Program-made: the position numbers and the translations under genes
The notes under the pieces: generated by a model
The model's input: only the letters and a program-made list of their open reading frames with translations
Database searches by the model: none
Told to the model about the DNA's origin: nothing
Shown here: one piece after another, positions 21,380 through 31,623 of the stretch
Numbering within the stretch: position 1 is the stretch's first letter
How the letters are laid out: every line of letters starts with the position of its first letter
NCBI RefSeq assembly: GCF_905163445.1
Contig: NC_053182.1
Coordinates: 1,054,001-1,118,000, forward strand
Source: Pararge aegeria
Lineage: Eukaryota; Arthropoda; Insecta; Lepidoptera; Nymphalidae
DNA length: 64,000 nt
Direction: 5' to 3'

Positions 21380-21931
21380 CTATTTATTTTTGATTATTAC
21401 ACAGGATTTACCATCAAATTTTAATTTAGAAAACAAATTTGAGCTGCTGCCTTCGCACGTTACGCTAATGTTAAGAGGAGAGTTACTACTAGAGTTTGAA
21501 ACTGCGCTATTTGAAACAGCTAAATGATCTATAGCACCATCTAAAAGACTATTCAGTTTATTAGCATAAGTTTTATATAAGTCGACACATTCATCGTATT
21601 CATCCTTCTCTTTGTCAGAGTGACAAATTCGGTGAAGACGATGGTATATATGGTTCAGCAGGTTTTGAGTTCTCAGAAGTGCACTTCTGTCCGAGGATGA
21701 CGAAATTGCAGTATCGACTTTATCTAAAGTTTCGGCCACGCCCATAAGATCTACCGAGGCTTCGAACGGACTAGTCAAAATGTCCTCAGAGGGGTATAGA
21801 GGACCACATTTTGATATTTGTTTCCTCAACTCCTGGACAGTGGAAGCAGGAGTTTCCCCACGGATAGCAACCTCGTATTCGAGTTCCACTTTCTGAAGTG
21901 ACACGAACTTAACTTCGAATGCCATCATCAA
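21380..21931 (-). CDS. Gag-like ORF of an LTR retrotransposon
   Basis: A 183-codon uninterrupted frame. The start region LQKVELEYEVAIRGE, the QELRKQI helix, YPSEDI, and then a helix-rich stretch with LLRTQNLLNHIYHRLHRI resemble the N-terminal part of Gag proteins of insect Ty3/gypsy-type elements, as known from general familiarity and not from a search. Gag would form the particle that packages element RNA. There is no zinc knuckle, protease or polymerase. The frame ends about 380 bp before the polypurine tract and LTR, so pol has been lost. Three Met codons in a row (MMM) make the exact start uncertain. It is well preserved for a relic. A co-opted gag gene is an alternative, but the adjoining LTR argues for a deleted retrotransposon. 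Confidence 0.6.
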   Translation of the reverse strand: MMMAFEVKFVSLQKVELEYEVAIRGETPASTVQELRKQISKCGPLYPSEDILTSPFEASVDLMGVAETLDKVDTAISSSSDRSALLRTQNLLNHIYHRLHRICHSDKEKDEYDECVDLYKTYANKLNSLLDGAIDHLAVSNSAVSNSSSNSPLNISVTCEGSSSNLFSKLKFDGKSCVIIKNK

Positions 21932-21984
21932 ACAGAAAAAATAAAGAAAACGGTTAAGTGTTGAACGAATCGCGACGAGAAAAA

Positions 21985-22265
21985 AAAAAAAAAAAAAAAA
22001 CTAAATACTCCGTCTGTTACAAATTAATTTAAATTAAATAACGTCTTGGTTGATTCGAAAAGCAAAATAATCAAAATAAAATTATTATTGCAACTATTGT
22101 GTACGTAAGGACAAATAAAATTTAAGCAATTAAAAAATTGAAAAGAGTTAGCGATCGCTAAAGCGATCTCTCCCAGACAACCTTTAGCGATAGTAGCTTT
22201 TGTAAGGATTTGTGGGGCAGAAGAAGGGTTGGTGGGGCAATAAAAATTGCTACTTCTTCTCGAAC
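21985..22265 (-). repeat. LINE 3' end, Tail-3
   Basis: AGCGATCGCTAAAGCGATC, TCTCCCAGACAACCTTTAGC. The poly(A) run at 21981-22000 and the AATAAAATTTAAGCAATT context fit the family. The beginning is unclear. Confidence 0.5.
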
Positions 22266-22269
22266 GTTG

Positions 22270-22755
22270 AGTAAGTAAGTAAGAACGTCGAGTTCTTGGA
22301 TAATTTAAAAAAAAAAAAATTGCTACTTCTGCTAGCACTGATATAGGTCTCGAATACCTTTAGAAATCATATTTAATAAAAGTATACAATGAATAGGTAA
22401 TAGCAGTACGCACCCACAGGCTGTGTTCAGAGTTATTGTAGCGACGCTTATGTTTCAGTAGTTAGGATTATGTTATGTTCGCCAATATTTGCTATTAATC
22501 AAGTTAAATCGCGGATAACATCCAGGATTATTCACTCGCGTGTTGCGGTATTATGATTTTAGATTAAATTAATGCTTTTCCGAACATTTTGCATTCGTCG
22601 GGATGCCCGCTTACACACAAAAATTTTTTTTTGACAAAAAATAACCTATTATTATCAACTACAACTTTTTAAGTCGGTGCCAAGTGAAATGTAGAAAATT
22701 ACTATTTATACTCGTCACAGATACTATATACTATCTGTGCCGAGTATGCTATATA
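22270..22755. other. No gene recognised
   Basis: Includes ATTAATCAAGTTAAATCGCG and GGATAACATCCAGGATTATT (22494-22533), not matched elsewhere in the window. A short direct repeat TATATACTATCTGTGC lies around 22722-22765. Confidence 0.35.
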
Positions 22756-22762
22756 CTATCTG

Positions 22763-22833
22763 TGCGAATCGAACCCACGGCCTTGGGCTCAGAAAGCAGG
22801 GTCGCTGCAAACTGCGCAGTTCGGCCGTCTAAA
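22763..22833 (-). repeat. SINE-A head fragment
   Basis: GCGAATCGAACCCACGGCC and GGGTCGCTGCAAACTGCGC are the inverse of B and A boxes. Confidence 0.75.
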
Positions 22834-22899
22834 TATATTTATATAATATTTTTGTAGGTCTAATATTTCTTGAAAATCATGTTCGATTTTCAAGAAAAT

Positions 22900-23035
22900 T
22901 CAGAACCTACCAAGGCATACGTTTAAACAATGTGTTAATAACAGCGACATTTCTATACAATTGATGAATTTCTTAATGAAAAGGTTGCTGAAGCACACAG
23001 CTTTACTTTTGTGTCTCATAAGACAGAATAAATAT
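22900..23035 (+). pseudogene. LINE C-terminal fragment, Tail-1 family
   Basis: ACAATTGATGAATTTCTTAA and TGAAAAGGTTGCTGAAGCAC are decayed forms of the YTIDEFLNDKVAWKQ end at 27180-27235. Confidence 0.5.
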
Positions 23036-23262
23036 TGTGAAAATTGAGATGTTGCGGGGTGCGTGGTTGCCGGTTAAATTACAGGCACTTAAGGTTTAAC
23101 ACCTACGCTTCAAGTTGGGACACACAGGGTGGCACTTTCCAGGACCTGTTCCATGCTCTGGTTGTGAGCGATGATTTTTCTAATTACCATCACTTCAATT
23201 ATTACTATTAAAATAAATGGTAGCTAGCGTTTCCCCATTACATAAACACTTGTTGCATACTT

Positions 23263-23445
23263 GTGGGTGTTGGTATGGATGTAAGTGTGGCTGTGGGTGT
23301 GGCAGTGGGAGAGGCCGTCGGTGTGGCAGTGGGAAAGGCTGTTGGTATAGCAGTGGGAGAGGCTGTAGATGTGACAGAGGGAGTGGGTGTGGGTGAGGCA
23401 GTGGGAGTGGGTGTGGCGGTAGAAGTGGAAGTGGGAAACCTATAA
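23263..23445 (+). repeat. G-rich minisatellite, 24-bp units (Val/Gly-like frame)
   Basis: Degenerate GTGGCAGTGGGAGAGGC-type units repeat about every 24 bp, each giving VAVGEAVG-like octapeptides in one frame. The frame is open for 60 codons, but only because the unit length is divisible by three. A related tract lies at 25383-25565. G runs on this strand could fold into quadruplexes. Confidence 0.75.
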
Positions 23446-23499
23446 ACTAATGATTGAAATGAATTTGTTAGGAAAGTGATTAAACATTGAGTACATTAT

Positions 23500-23880
23500 G
23501 TGTCGGGGGATTTTATAACTTTCTTACTTAACGCATCAAATCGACAATCGCATAAATGCATCAGATTGACCAAGCCCTACAGAAGATCCAAATGCAGGAA
23601 ACTACGACCGCACGGCTTTTACGGTAGTCTGCGATAAATAAGGGAAGCCTTGGTAATCGTATATGCCTGTATTACGCCGGTGATATATTATATCGACATC
23701 GACTCCCAGGCGTATTAGCATACGATAATGGAATTATACCAGCAATATAATATCCACCCGCACTAATCCGTGTATATTTTGATAACAATCTGTATCAATT
23801 GTTTGCCTGTAATTGCGTTACAGGTCGCACTCTACGTGATTCGAAGATCGTGCTTCTGTAGTTCCAGGTTATACTACATA
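23500..23880. other. Apparently single-copy, non-coding block
   Basis: No repeat family of this window matches. CACTAATCCGTG and several TAAT-containing words resemble homeodomain sites. No gene is proposed. Confidence 0.3.
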
Positions 23881-23899
23881 TTATTTATTTCATTCCACT

Positions 23900-24150
23900 A
23901 AACGTTATCTCTGATGGTACCACTGAAACTCTGATGGTACGATGATATCAACCCATTTTGATAATAACTGCCATATTCTCTTACAGGTTAGAGAATATGG
24001 CAGTTATTATCAAAGCCATGCCCCTAATCGGTTTCTAGACGACCTCGTTTTGGAACGCTAAATAGCTTATTGGCAATTTTTGTCAGTAGGATGGTAACGA
24101 CCGCAGCCTCTTGATTCGACCAGACCAGAGAAAGTTCAGGAATTCAAAAT
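23900..24150 (-). repeat. SINE-B, inverted, containing a perfect hairpin
   Basis: ATGCCCCTAATCGGTTTCTA, GGAACGCTAAATAGC and GACCAGACCAGAGAAAGTTC follow the inverted order of the family. The hairpin at 23957-24014 breaks it. Confidence 0.6.
23957..24014. repeat. Perfect 25-bp inverted repeat with 8-base loop
   Basis: Arms 23957-23981 and 23990-24014 are exact inverses (TTTGATAATAACTGCCATAT and so on). The loop is TACAGGTT. Confidence 0.95.
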
Positions 24151-24279
24151 TCCCAAATTGACTCTGCCGTGATTAGCACATTTTACAAACCACATGCCAA
24201 ATATCCTTAAGAAAAGAATGTACACTCCTGGCAGATAAACCGTAACTCCTGAGAAGCGGTGAAAGAATAAGACTGCAGC

Positions 24280-24425
24280 TTCCTTTTCGAGGGAAGCGAG
24301 TTCGAAATATATGCGCGTTTTAAGCAAATAGATCGCACTTGCTTTAACGGCGAAGGAAAACATCTTGTGGAAATCTGCATGCCTGAAAGTTCTCCATAAC
24401 TCCATACTTCAGTAATATCACCCAA
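24280..24425 (+). repeat. SINE-C
   Basis: GAGGGAAGCGAGTTCGAA, GCGCGTTTTAAGCAAATAG, TTGCTTTAACGGCGAAGG and CTGCATGCCTGAAAGTTCTC. Confidence 0.7.
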
Positions 24426-24484
24426 CGTCAACGGTTTTGGAGGCATCGTACTGGAATCGCTTGTTTTTCGAAGTTTTTCTCAGT

Positions 24485-24630
24485 GCTTATATTATAGCAT
24501 GTTAAGAAGGTCCTGGTTATTATTCATGCAGCATGGTTGGTGAATGCTCCAAAACCGTTCTCTCCTTGTGGTCCTTGAGTTGTGGTCTATACCCAGCATT
24601 GGAACATTATTCGGCTGAGGATAAATAATC
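24485..24630 (+). repeat. SINE-E fragment
   Basis: GCAGCATGGTTGGTGAATGC, CCAAAACCGTTCTCTCC and CCCAGCATTGGAACATTATT. Similar to 25978-26100. Confidence 0.5.
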
Positions 24631-25380
24631 CATAAATAGAAAACTGGAAGTTCTATTTTCAAATATAATTCTATCTTTAAAAACTCATATTACCTCGTTC
24701 TTACATTACCATTTTAATACGGTATAATGTGCGAGTAAAGAATAAACATACTATTAACGAGTTTTCTTTTCCGCTTTTCTTTGACTTTCCAGTCAATGCA
24801 CACATTGTAACTCCGACGTATTATTTATAGCTACTAATATTGTTTACAGAATCATTGTTAATAAAACACCTGAAATCACAACAATTACAAAAGTGCGTTA
24901 TTAGAATGCACAGTATAAAATGCAAGCACGCTTTCAGAACTGTTTTTTACTCAAGATCGGAATTTTAGCTCACGTATTGAATTGTATTTCCTGAAAAAAA
25001 AAATTGCAGATAACCTTGCATAAAGGTGGTCGGACATAAATGTTTTAATATTAAGATGATAATGACTCTAAAAATACCTAGTAAAACTATCTTGAGGAAC
25101 GCTATGTTATCCTTTAGATTACCTTAAATACGACAGAGTATGAGGTATGTTAAAAGAAACAAAACAAATAGTATAATATGCCTAAAAGTCCAAGAACAAG
25201 GTAAACAGAACGGAATAACTATATTTCTGGGCTAAACGTAACACATTGTATTTTTCCGAAAGGCAGCTTTTAAGGAGAAAGATCAAATCCGAATAGAATA
25301 ACCACAAGTCTTTATTTGTCGGGACACTACTTTTATAACCCCAAAGCAAAAAAACGGGCTGTTATAAGTTTGACGTATCT
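24631..25380. other. AT-rich, no recognisable gene
   Basis: No coding pattern and no match to the repeat families of this window. Confidence 0.35.
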
Positions 25381-25565
25381 GTGTGTGTGTGTGTGTGTGT
25401 GTGGCAGTGGGGGTAGCAGTGGGACAGGCAAGTGAAGTGGTTGTGGCTATGTGTGTGGCTGTGGGTCTGGTGGTTGGTGTGAAAGTGGGTGTAGATGTGG
25501 GTATGGCTGCGGGTGTGGGTGTGGCTGTGTGTGTGACTGTGGGTAGTGCAACTCCTATGGTTTGA
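25381..25565 (+). repeat. (GT)n followed by G-rich minisatellite
   Basis: Pure GT for about 22 bases, then GTGGCAGTGGGGGTAGCAGT-type units related to those at 23263. Open for 60 codons on this strand and over 100 on the other. A reversed echo of the motif (GTATGGAGTTGAAGTGGGAG on the minus strand) lies at 25590-25610. Confidence 0.75.
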
Positions 25566-25639
25566 AGATTCGGAATCCTAAGGGCCACTCCCACTTCAAC
25601 TCCATACATGAATCCTACTACCAGATCCATAGCCCAAAG

Positions 25640-25975
25640 TATTTTAGCAGCCGTTTTGTTAGTTATTTTTGTTATATCTCAGCCTAGAGACGCGTAATAT
25701 ATTTAAAAGGTTTAAAGAATATTACCTTACCACATGAATACAATTATTAATCTAATCAATGCTCTAGATTGATAAGGAAAGTATAGTGACGACTGAATCT
25801 AGGACATTTAGAACATTATGTGCCGGTTTTAGAAATTTTCAATCTTTTTTTTTTGTTAATGATCTTTCAGTACCAGCTCGTAGTTACGAAATTGAAAGTG
25901 TCAACACCTTTGTTTCGGAGAACACGTTAACGGCATAACGTGCACCCGGTTATTATATCACTTACTTGAGACAAT
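25640..25975. other. No recognisable feature
   Basis: AT-rich and non-coding in appearance. Confidence 0.35.
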
Positions 25976-25977
25976 AG

Positions 25978-26105
25978 TCGTTCAAGCCCACCCACCCTCA
26001 TTGTAGCAGCATGGTAGGTCTATGCTCTAACGAAACGACCGTATGAGAGAGGAGGCCTGCCTAGCTGTGGGATGTTATTAGGCAGTTAACAATAAATATA
26101 ACCAG
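25978..26105 (+). repeat. SINE-E
   Basis: CGTTCAAGCCCACCCACCC, GCATGGTAGGTCTATGCTC, AGAGAGGAGGCCTGCC and GGGATGTTATTAGGCAG. Confidence 0.6.
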
Positions 26106-26361
26106 GACCAATTCCTGTCATACGAGTAAGTCATGGTCGTACTCACGTCGGGAGGACCCGAGATTAGCGCGCAGTGGAGTGTGAAATCAAATCCTACTGT
26201 TTCTTACTAAAGATCTCTTGCAACACTGTATTTCGAACCCCTTTTTATCCGACTATGGAAGAGTAATGATTTCAGCAGTCTATGTCATTGTGTTTTTGGT
26301 TCATCTACTCCCTAAAATTTTTCAAACTTTCTACTTATTTATTTAGTTATAACAAGTTTTG

Positions 26362-26475
26362 ATTGAAAAACATTCATGTTCATCAAACAAACATTGTCCC
26401 GTTGTGGGAATCGAAACCACAGCCTTGGATTTGGAAAGCAGGTTCACTGCCCTCTGCGCCAATCGGCCGTCAAAT
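26362..26475 (-). repeat. SINE-A head fragment
   Basis: TTCATGTTCATCAAACAAAC, GTGGGAATCGAAACCACAGC and GCGCCAATCGGCCGTC. Confidence 0.8.
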
Positions 26476-26482
26476 TATATGT

Positions 26483-26605
26483 TATCTATACTTATAATAA
26501 AACTGTAACTGGAAGATTTCTGTACATTTAATATATTTTGAAAATTTTGACAGGGGGATGCTTTATAATCGATGCTGAATCCAAAACAGATTTTTATTTA
26601 ATTTT

Positions 26606-26645
<40 letters not shown>

Positions 26646-26965
26646 CGGGCATCACGTGAAAACTACTGAAGGGATTTAGATACAATTTAGTATAGTGGTA
26701 GCTTATATTCCGGGTCAACATATAAGCCACTTTTTATCCCGATAAACAATAAGTTTTTATCAATTTTACTTCATAGCTCCGTTAAATTTTAACCGTTTTT
26801 AATAATTCTTTTTTTATTTGAAAGTGTATACTATCAAGCATGTATTCTCTAATTTTAAGGAAGATCTCTCCAGTGATAACAACTAAGACGAATCTATCCG
26901 TGAAAAATTTAAAGAAATAGGTATAGGTAACGGTAGCTTCGCAATATATTTATAACAATTTAATA
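26483..26965 (+). repeat. Interspersed repeat D, copy 1, with (CTGT)n
   Basis: CTTATAATAAAACTGTAACT and GGAAGATTTCTGTACAT start it. (CTGT)n lies at 26606-26645, followed by CCGGGCATCACGTGAAAAC. Nearly identical to 43463-43640, where the microsatellite is much shorter. A decayed relative lies at 35040-35450. Confidence 0.75.
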
Positions 26966-26999
26966 TTTGTAAAACAAAACATTAATCTTTATAAAAAAA

Positions 27000-27442
27000 G
27001 TGGATATAAACAATCGACTTACTAGAAACGGTCATAAATTAGTGATAGCAGCATATCGTCTTAGGAAAGTACAGAAAACCTTTGTGGGGCTGAGTATATG
27101 CTTTTATAACATGATACCGAAGGTAATATTAGATTTACCATTACATAAGTTCAAAGATTGTATAAAAACATATTTAATACATCGGGGTTACTATACTATT
27201 GATGAATTTCTTAATGACAAGGTTGCCTGGAAGCAAGCTGCACCGCGTTCATCTCACACTAGAGAGAACAATGATTGTTAAATTGTAAAATGATGTTGGA
27301 AAAAAGAACCTGCTGAGTTTCTTGCCTGCTTCTTCTCGGTAGAATCTGCCTTCCGAACCGGTGGTAGAGTCACTACAAACAAACTAACTTGAAGTTTAAA
27401 AAGGCCTTATATTAGGCCTACTTGAAATAGATGAAATTTGAA
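27000..27442 (+). pseudogene. Jockey/CR1-like LINE C-terminus plus Tail-1 UTR
   Basis: The frame 27000-27281 (93 codons) carries FYNMIPKVILDLPLHKFK, then YYTIDEFLNDKVAWKQ, the C-terminal signature of a Jockey/CR1-group non-LTR polyprotein. The UTR follows with TGCTGAGTTTCTTGCCTGC, CCGGTGGTAGAGTCAC and the ACTTGAAATAGATGAAATTT end at 27420-27442. Everything upstream (endonuclease, reverse transcriptase) is absent: a 5'-truncated insertion. Confidence 0.8.
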
Positions 27443-27444
27443 TT

Positions 27445-27660
27445 TTGACAACAAGACTGAGGTGTATCGAAATTACACCTGTATTTATTTCAAAAGCCCA
27501 CCAACACAATGTCATGAACATTGGCTGTGAATATTGTATTCATTAATTCAATAGTGAATAGTATAAGCACATTCGTTTAAATACTACTCAATTTAATAAA
27601 TTATTTGGCACTTATCATGTTATAGTTATCACAAGTAATTATTCACACACATGCAATTTT
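27445..27660 (-). repeat. Family F fragment, inverted
   Basis: GACTGAGGTGTATCGAAATT and CCCACCAACACAATGTCATG parallel 6255-6330. Confidence 0.55.
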
Positions 27661-27787
27661 ATATACAGAGCCAATAATACAGGCTTATTTCTAGCTAAGG
27701 ACGATTTTTTTACCTATTGAAACATTTTATTTTACGTTAGCCGATTGGTCGATTCACCCAAACAGAAGTGTCAATTAATGTTTTTTT

Positions 27788-28125
27788 TGAAGTTATAATT
27801 CTTTTGGGGCGATGGAGAAAAATGATGAGAGTGAATTTTTACGATGCGCGCGCACACCGACACCTGAATTCTACATCGTAAAGTTAGTTCTAGGTGGCAT
27901 GAAAATCGATAACTATTTTCAAGTTGTATATTCTAGTATTTTTATATTTAGAACACGTGTTTCGTGACAGTACAAAAAGTGTGAGTAAATAAATAATATT
28001 ACGTTAATAAAACCTTTTTTACTTAAATAAAATCTTTTTGATTAATTTTAATATTTATCGTTAATTACTACTGCATTTTAGTTATTTTTTATCCATACGC
28101 CAAAGAAGTATAACTTCTAACGCGT
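27788..28125. mobile_element. MITE, GAAGTTATACTTCTTTTGGCG family, copy 2
   Basis: Left end GAAGTTATAATTCTTTTGGG, right end CGCCAAAGAAGTATAACTTC (near 28098-28118). The internal GAAAAATGATGAGAGTGAAT and ACGATGCGCGCGCAC match copy 1. Confidence 0.7.
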
Positions 28126-28129
28126 GAAC

Positions 28130-28485
28130 ATAAGTACACACACTCTTTTTTTATGTTTAATAAACTATATTATTATATTAAACATGGCCATGGAGCGTTT
28201 CAGTGGAACTGCGTAGAACCTAAGTAGAACTGTTGTAACGAAACATAATAGAACGGTGTACATGCCTGGGACACAATATGATCTGGCATTGTAAACTGAT
28301 ACATCGTGCGCAAACTTTCCGATCGATCATATCGAGTTGAGTACAATGCTTATTGTATTGTGGCATGTGTTCTCTTCCTCTTATATTTATATAGTTGTTA
28401 AGACAGGAACTGAACGGAACTGGTAAGCGGTATTTGTCTGTCTGTTTGACCTCTCAGGCGAAGTGGTGAGCGGTCTAATACAAGT
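28130..28485. other. No recognisable gene
   Basis: Moderate GC. GTACATAAGTACACACAC-like sequence next to both MITE copies suggests the repeat extends slightly further than drawn. Confidence 0.3.
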
Positions 28486-28487
28486 TA

Positions 28488-28645
28488 GCTCTTAATTGCA
28501 ATCTCACCTGGTGGTAAGTGATGATGCAGTCTAAGATGGTAGCGGGCTAACCTGTTAGGGTAGTTATGTATGTTAGTTTGTTATACCCCTAGTTGGTTTC
28601 TACGCGACATCGCACCGGAACACTAAAACATCATGTAAACCAATG
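28488..28645 (-). repeat. SINE-B, inverted
   Basis: CAAGTTAGCTCTTAATTGC, ATCTCACCTGGTGGTAAGTG, ATGCAGTCTAAGATGGTAGC, CCCCTAGTTGGTTTCTACGC. Confidence 0.8.
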
Positions 28646-28749
28646 GATGACCTCTGGACATAGGTATTTTGTAGGGAGTTCTTAATACCACATGCTCGCA
28701 TTTTATTTATTTAAATCCTTAAATCCTAATCCATCCTTCTGCAGGCAAT

Positions 28750-28965
28750 GAATGAATAAATGAATGAATATACTTATTACGTACATTATTGTACACCACA
28801 TAAACATTATATAGTAAAATTATTAATAAAAATTTAACAAAAAGTATATAATTTGTTGGCCTTAACGCTACATAGCGATCTCTTGCAGGCAACCAAAGGC
28901 GTTAAACAAGAAGAGAGGTAGGTGGTGCATATAAATAAACATATATATTTGCATATATACCTATA
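28750..28965 (-). repeat. LINE 3' end, Tail-3
   Basis: GAATGAATAAATGAATGAAT tail, then GGCCTTAACGCTACATAGC and GATCTCTTGCAGGCAACC. The final 28920-28965 is nearly identical to 10880-10925. Confidence 0.75.
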
Positions 28966-29035
28966 TAATAAGAATAATAAGAAAAAAATTGTGTCTATCC
29001 TGGCGCAGCTAGGAGTTAGACTTTCGTCTATATTA

Positions 29036-29106
29036 TCAAAATTAAGCTTAATTTTGATAATATATCATGGATTTCCGCAAAGTAACGCCTGCTTCTATCC
29101 AATATT
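29036..29106 (+). repeat. Interspersed repeat with CGCAAAGTAACGCCTGCTTC
   Basis: Near-identical to 7257-7330. Confidence 0.7.
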
Positions 29107-29129
29107 TCGTCTATATGTTACCAACGTTT

Positions 29130-29336
29130 GCTTTCGTATTTCGGGCACATAATGCGGTGGGGGAGTGACAAGGCAAAAGACCTAGAGGCCGGTCCCCAAC
29201 AAGATGGACAGACCAGTTGAAAAAATCAAATTCGGACTGCTTCTATCAAATCGCCAAAATGGCCTCCAACAGAAGCCGATGGAGACAGTTTACCAACGCG
29301 AAGTTGAAATCTCACCAGGACCACGATCTTCAGTGA
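29130..29336 (+). pseudogene. LINE C-terminal fragment
   Basis: From 29172 the frame reads GKRPRGRSPTRWTDQLKK, then ASNRSRWRQF, and stops at 29334-29336. GRPxTRWxDxL followed by A.NRxxWR is the C-terminal signature of RTE-like reverse-transcriptase ORFs, here of a subfamily distinct from 4395. The frame upstream is shifted. Confidence 0.65.
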
Positions 29337-29389
29337 CGAAGGAACGACCAGACGGAGACAATAGTATAGGGCAATATAGGGATTAATAA

Positions 29390-30135
29390 TTTCTAAACTT
29401 ACTCTGGTCTAGTCCTATAAGAGGCTTAGGCCTGTAGAAGCCGTACCGTGGAAAGGTTTAGGTTCACGAAGACCTGGTTTCGGTTCAAAATAGTTAGGTA
29501 TTAGATTTTTCTATTAAAAAATACTGCCCGGAGTACGGAAATTGGCGGTGTATTGTATTATCAGTGTGAATCATATTCGATAAATTCCTAAAAAAACACA
29601 GTATGCTCTAAAAACCCACTCTCCTATAAGAGAGGAGCTGAAGATGATAATAATAATAATAATAATTTTAATTGCATTAAACATGGGTTACATAATATGT
29701 GGTAAATAGGTACAAAATAAAATTTATACAAACATGTTTTGCCATAAAGGCGTGCATATTTTTTTACGGATACAAATCTATTAAATTAGGCAATTTATTT
29801 GTATTTAAGAATTAATTCATTTAGTTTCAGTTTTAATAGTAAAATTAGGTAAATGTCAACTTCTTGGTCAACTCAAAAATGTCTAATTATATAAGTCAAA
29901 TTTATTAGTCAAAATATTCATTAATGTTATATAAGTTTTCATTTTTGATGGCGGTGATCTGAACCTATTAATAAGGATTCTGAATTTTAATTCCACTGCT
30001 TGATGCAGAGTTCCTTTCTCACAGGGGAAGGCATTTAGAGCTTCGAATAAGCATTGCTTATTAATTTAATTCCTTTACAAGTTAAATGGGTAATGACGAA
30101 AAAGTCAGACAACATCAGTCATACCTGTCAAGGGT
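29390..30135. other. No recognisable gene
   Basis: AT-rich. (AAT)n at 29648-29666. No coding pattern. Confidence 0.35.
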
Positions 30136-30137
30136 AT

Positions 30138-30300
30138 TGCAGTTATAGTCAAATTAAAATTCAAATCCAAAAATGTTTTATTCATGTAGACCTTATTGCA
30201 GGCACTTATGAAGCGTTCATACATTTAACATTTACTCTAATGTTAGTGATGGTAATAACTGCATTCGTTAACTTAATACTAAAGCTATAATAAACTCATA
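30138..30300 (-). repeat. LINE 3' end, Tail-2
   Basis: CAAATCCAAAAATGTTTTAT, GGCACTTATGAAGCGTTCAT and TTCGTTAACTTAATACTAAA. Confidence 0.7.
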
Positions 30301-30360
30301 CCTCTAATCTTTTGTTTTTACACTGTACCAAACTTAAGTGAGACATACTAACTTCCCCAA

Positions 30361-30611
30361 AAAACGCTTGCGACCAGTCTTGTAATACGCGTTCAGCTTA
30401 ACAAGCAGTCTGACTAATTCAAAAACCAATTAAGAACTTTCCCTTACATATTATATACCATAAAACACCTTCGCAGCGCGTTCAAATTTTTCTATTGTAT
30501 TAATTAGGCCAATTTTCGCGAGTTACGCACAACTACCTACTCCATTCCACCTCTGTTCTGTATCTCGCGAAACTTTAATTGCTGTAAAATTACGGCTTAT
30601 TATTGGAATTA
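30361..30611 (+). other. Duplicated module M1, copy a
   Basis: Aligns over about 250 bp with 31624-31890 in the same orientation. A 26-base identical block (CATAAAACACCTTCGCAGCG and six more bases) lies at 30459-30484. TGTATTAATTAGGCCAATTT with TCGCGAGTTAC is also shared. There is no ORF and no resemblance to the SINE, LINE or MITE families here. Confidence 0.7.
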
Positions 30612-30827
30612 ACCTAGCTTAATTATTTTAATCACGGATTTGAGTAATAGGCGAGGTAAAAGTGGTAGCTGACATAGCCCAGGGCTGGGTTTTTTCGTGC
30701 AAAAAAGGCTATAGTAGAAATCCCATGAGATATTCTGAGACATGACTCTTGTTTAAACCCCAAAGTATATCATGTGTATTATTATATACTATATAAATAC
30801 TATATTAAAAGTAACTAATAAACCAGT

Positions 30828-31050
30828 TTAATATCTGAGAAAAGTACAGAAATCCTTTGTGGGGATGGGTATATGCTTTTATGACATGATACCGAAGGAA
30901 ATATTACATCTACCTTCCTGCTCTTTTCTTGCCTGCTCTTCTCAGTGGAATCTCCTTTCCGAACCGGTGGTAGAGTCACTACAAACAGACTGACTTGACG
31001 ACTTATAAACTATACCTACTTGAAATAAATGAATTTTGAATTTTATCAGC
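30828..31050 (+). pseudogene. LINE C-terminus and Tail-1, internally deleted
   Basis: AAGTACAGAAATCCTTTGTG and GATACCGAAGGAAATATTAC follow the ORF at 27065-27135, then the sequence jumps to the UTR (CCGGTGGTAGAGTCAC) and ends GAAATAAATGAATTTTGAAT. Confidence 0.75.
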
Positions 31051-31099
31051 ACCTCGTGGTAACAGTTTACAATCAAAATCATCACCACTATCGCTATGT

Positions 31100-31275
31100 G
31101 CGTTTTAAGCGATTAAATATCACAAGAGCTTTCACGGATGTAAAATATCGTGAGGAAACCTGCATGCCTGATAGTTGTCCATAATTTTCTCAAAAGCAGA
31201 TGAAGTCGACCAATCTACACTTACCCAGTGGTGGACTACGGCTAAGTCCTGCTTATTCTGATAGGAAACCCGTGC
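31100..31275 (+). repeat. SINE-C
   Basis: TGTGCGTTTTAAGCGATTA, GTGAGGAAACCTGCATGCC, CCAGTGGTGGACTACGGC and CCCGTGCCCTGTAGTG. Confidence 0.75.
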
Positions 31276-31279
31276 CCTG

Positions 31280-31620
31280 TAGTGAAACTGTAACAGGAGG
31301 AAATCCTTGCACTGCAGAAGGACTGCAACAGGTTTGTAATGAATGAATCATTCACGCGGCGGATGATTTTAACAAATGTAATAAAAAATACTTTGCTTAT
31401 AGATTGGAATTGCCTTAACTTCGTAGCTAAATATGAATTGACTGGTAGATGGTAATAACAAAAAAAAAACCTCAAAAAAAGTTTTCTGAAACCGTCTAGC
31501 TTTAGTTTTAAGTTAACGAATCCGTCATCTAACAACCTAACATAAATGGTAATGTATTATATATATGAACGCTTCATAAGTGCCTTTGGTAGGTAATATG
31601 AGAAAAAAACATTTTTGGAT
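31280..31620 (+). repeat. LINE 3' end, Tail-2, with inserted sequence
   Basis: CGTCTAGCTTTAGTTTTAAG at 31491-31510, TTAACGAATCCGTCATC, then TATGAACGCTTCATAAGTGC near 31564 and AAACATTTTTGGATTTGAAT at 31607-31626. The order fits Tail-2 read forward. Confidence 0.6.
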
Positions 31621-31623
31621 TTG

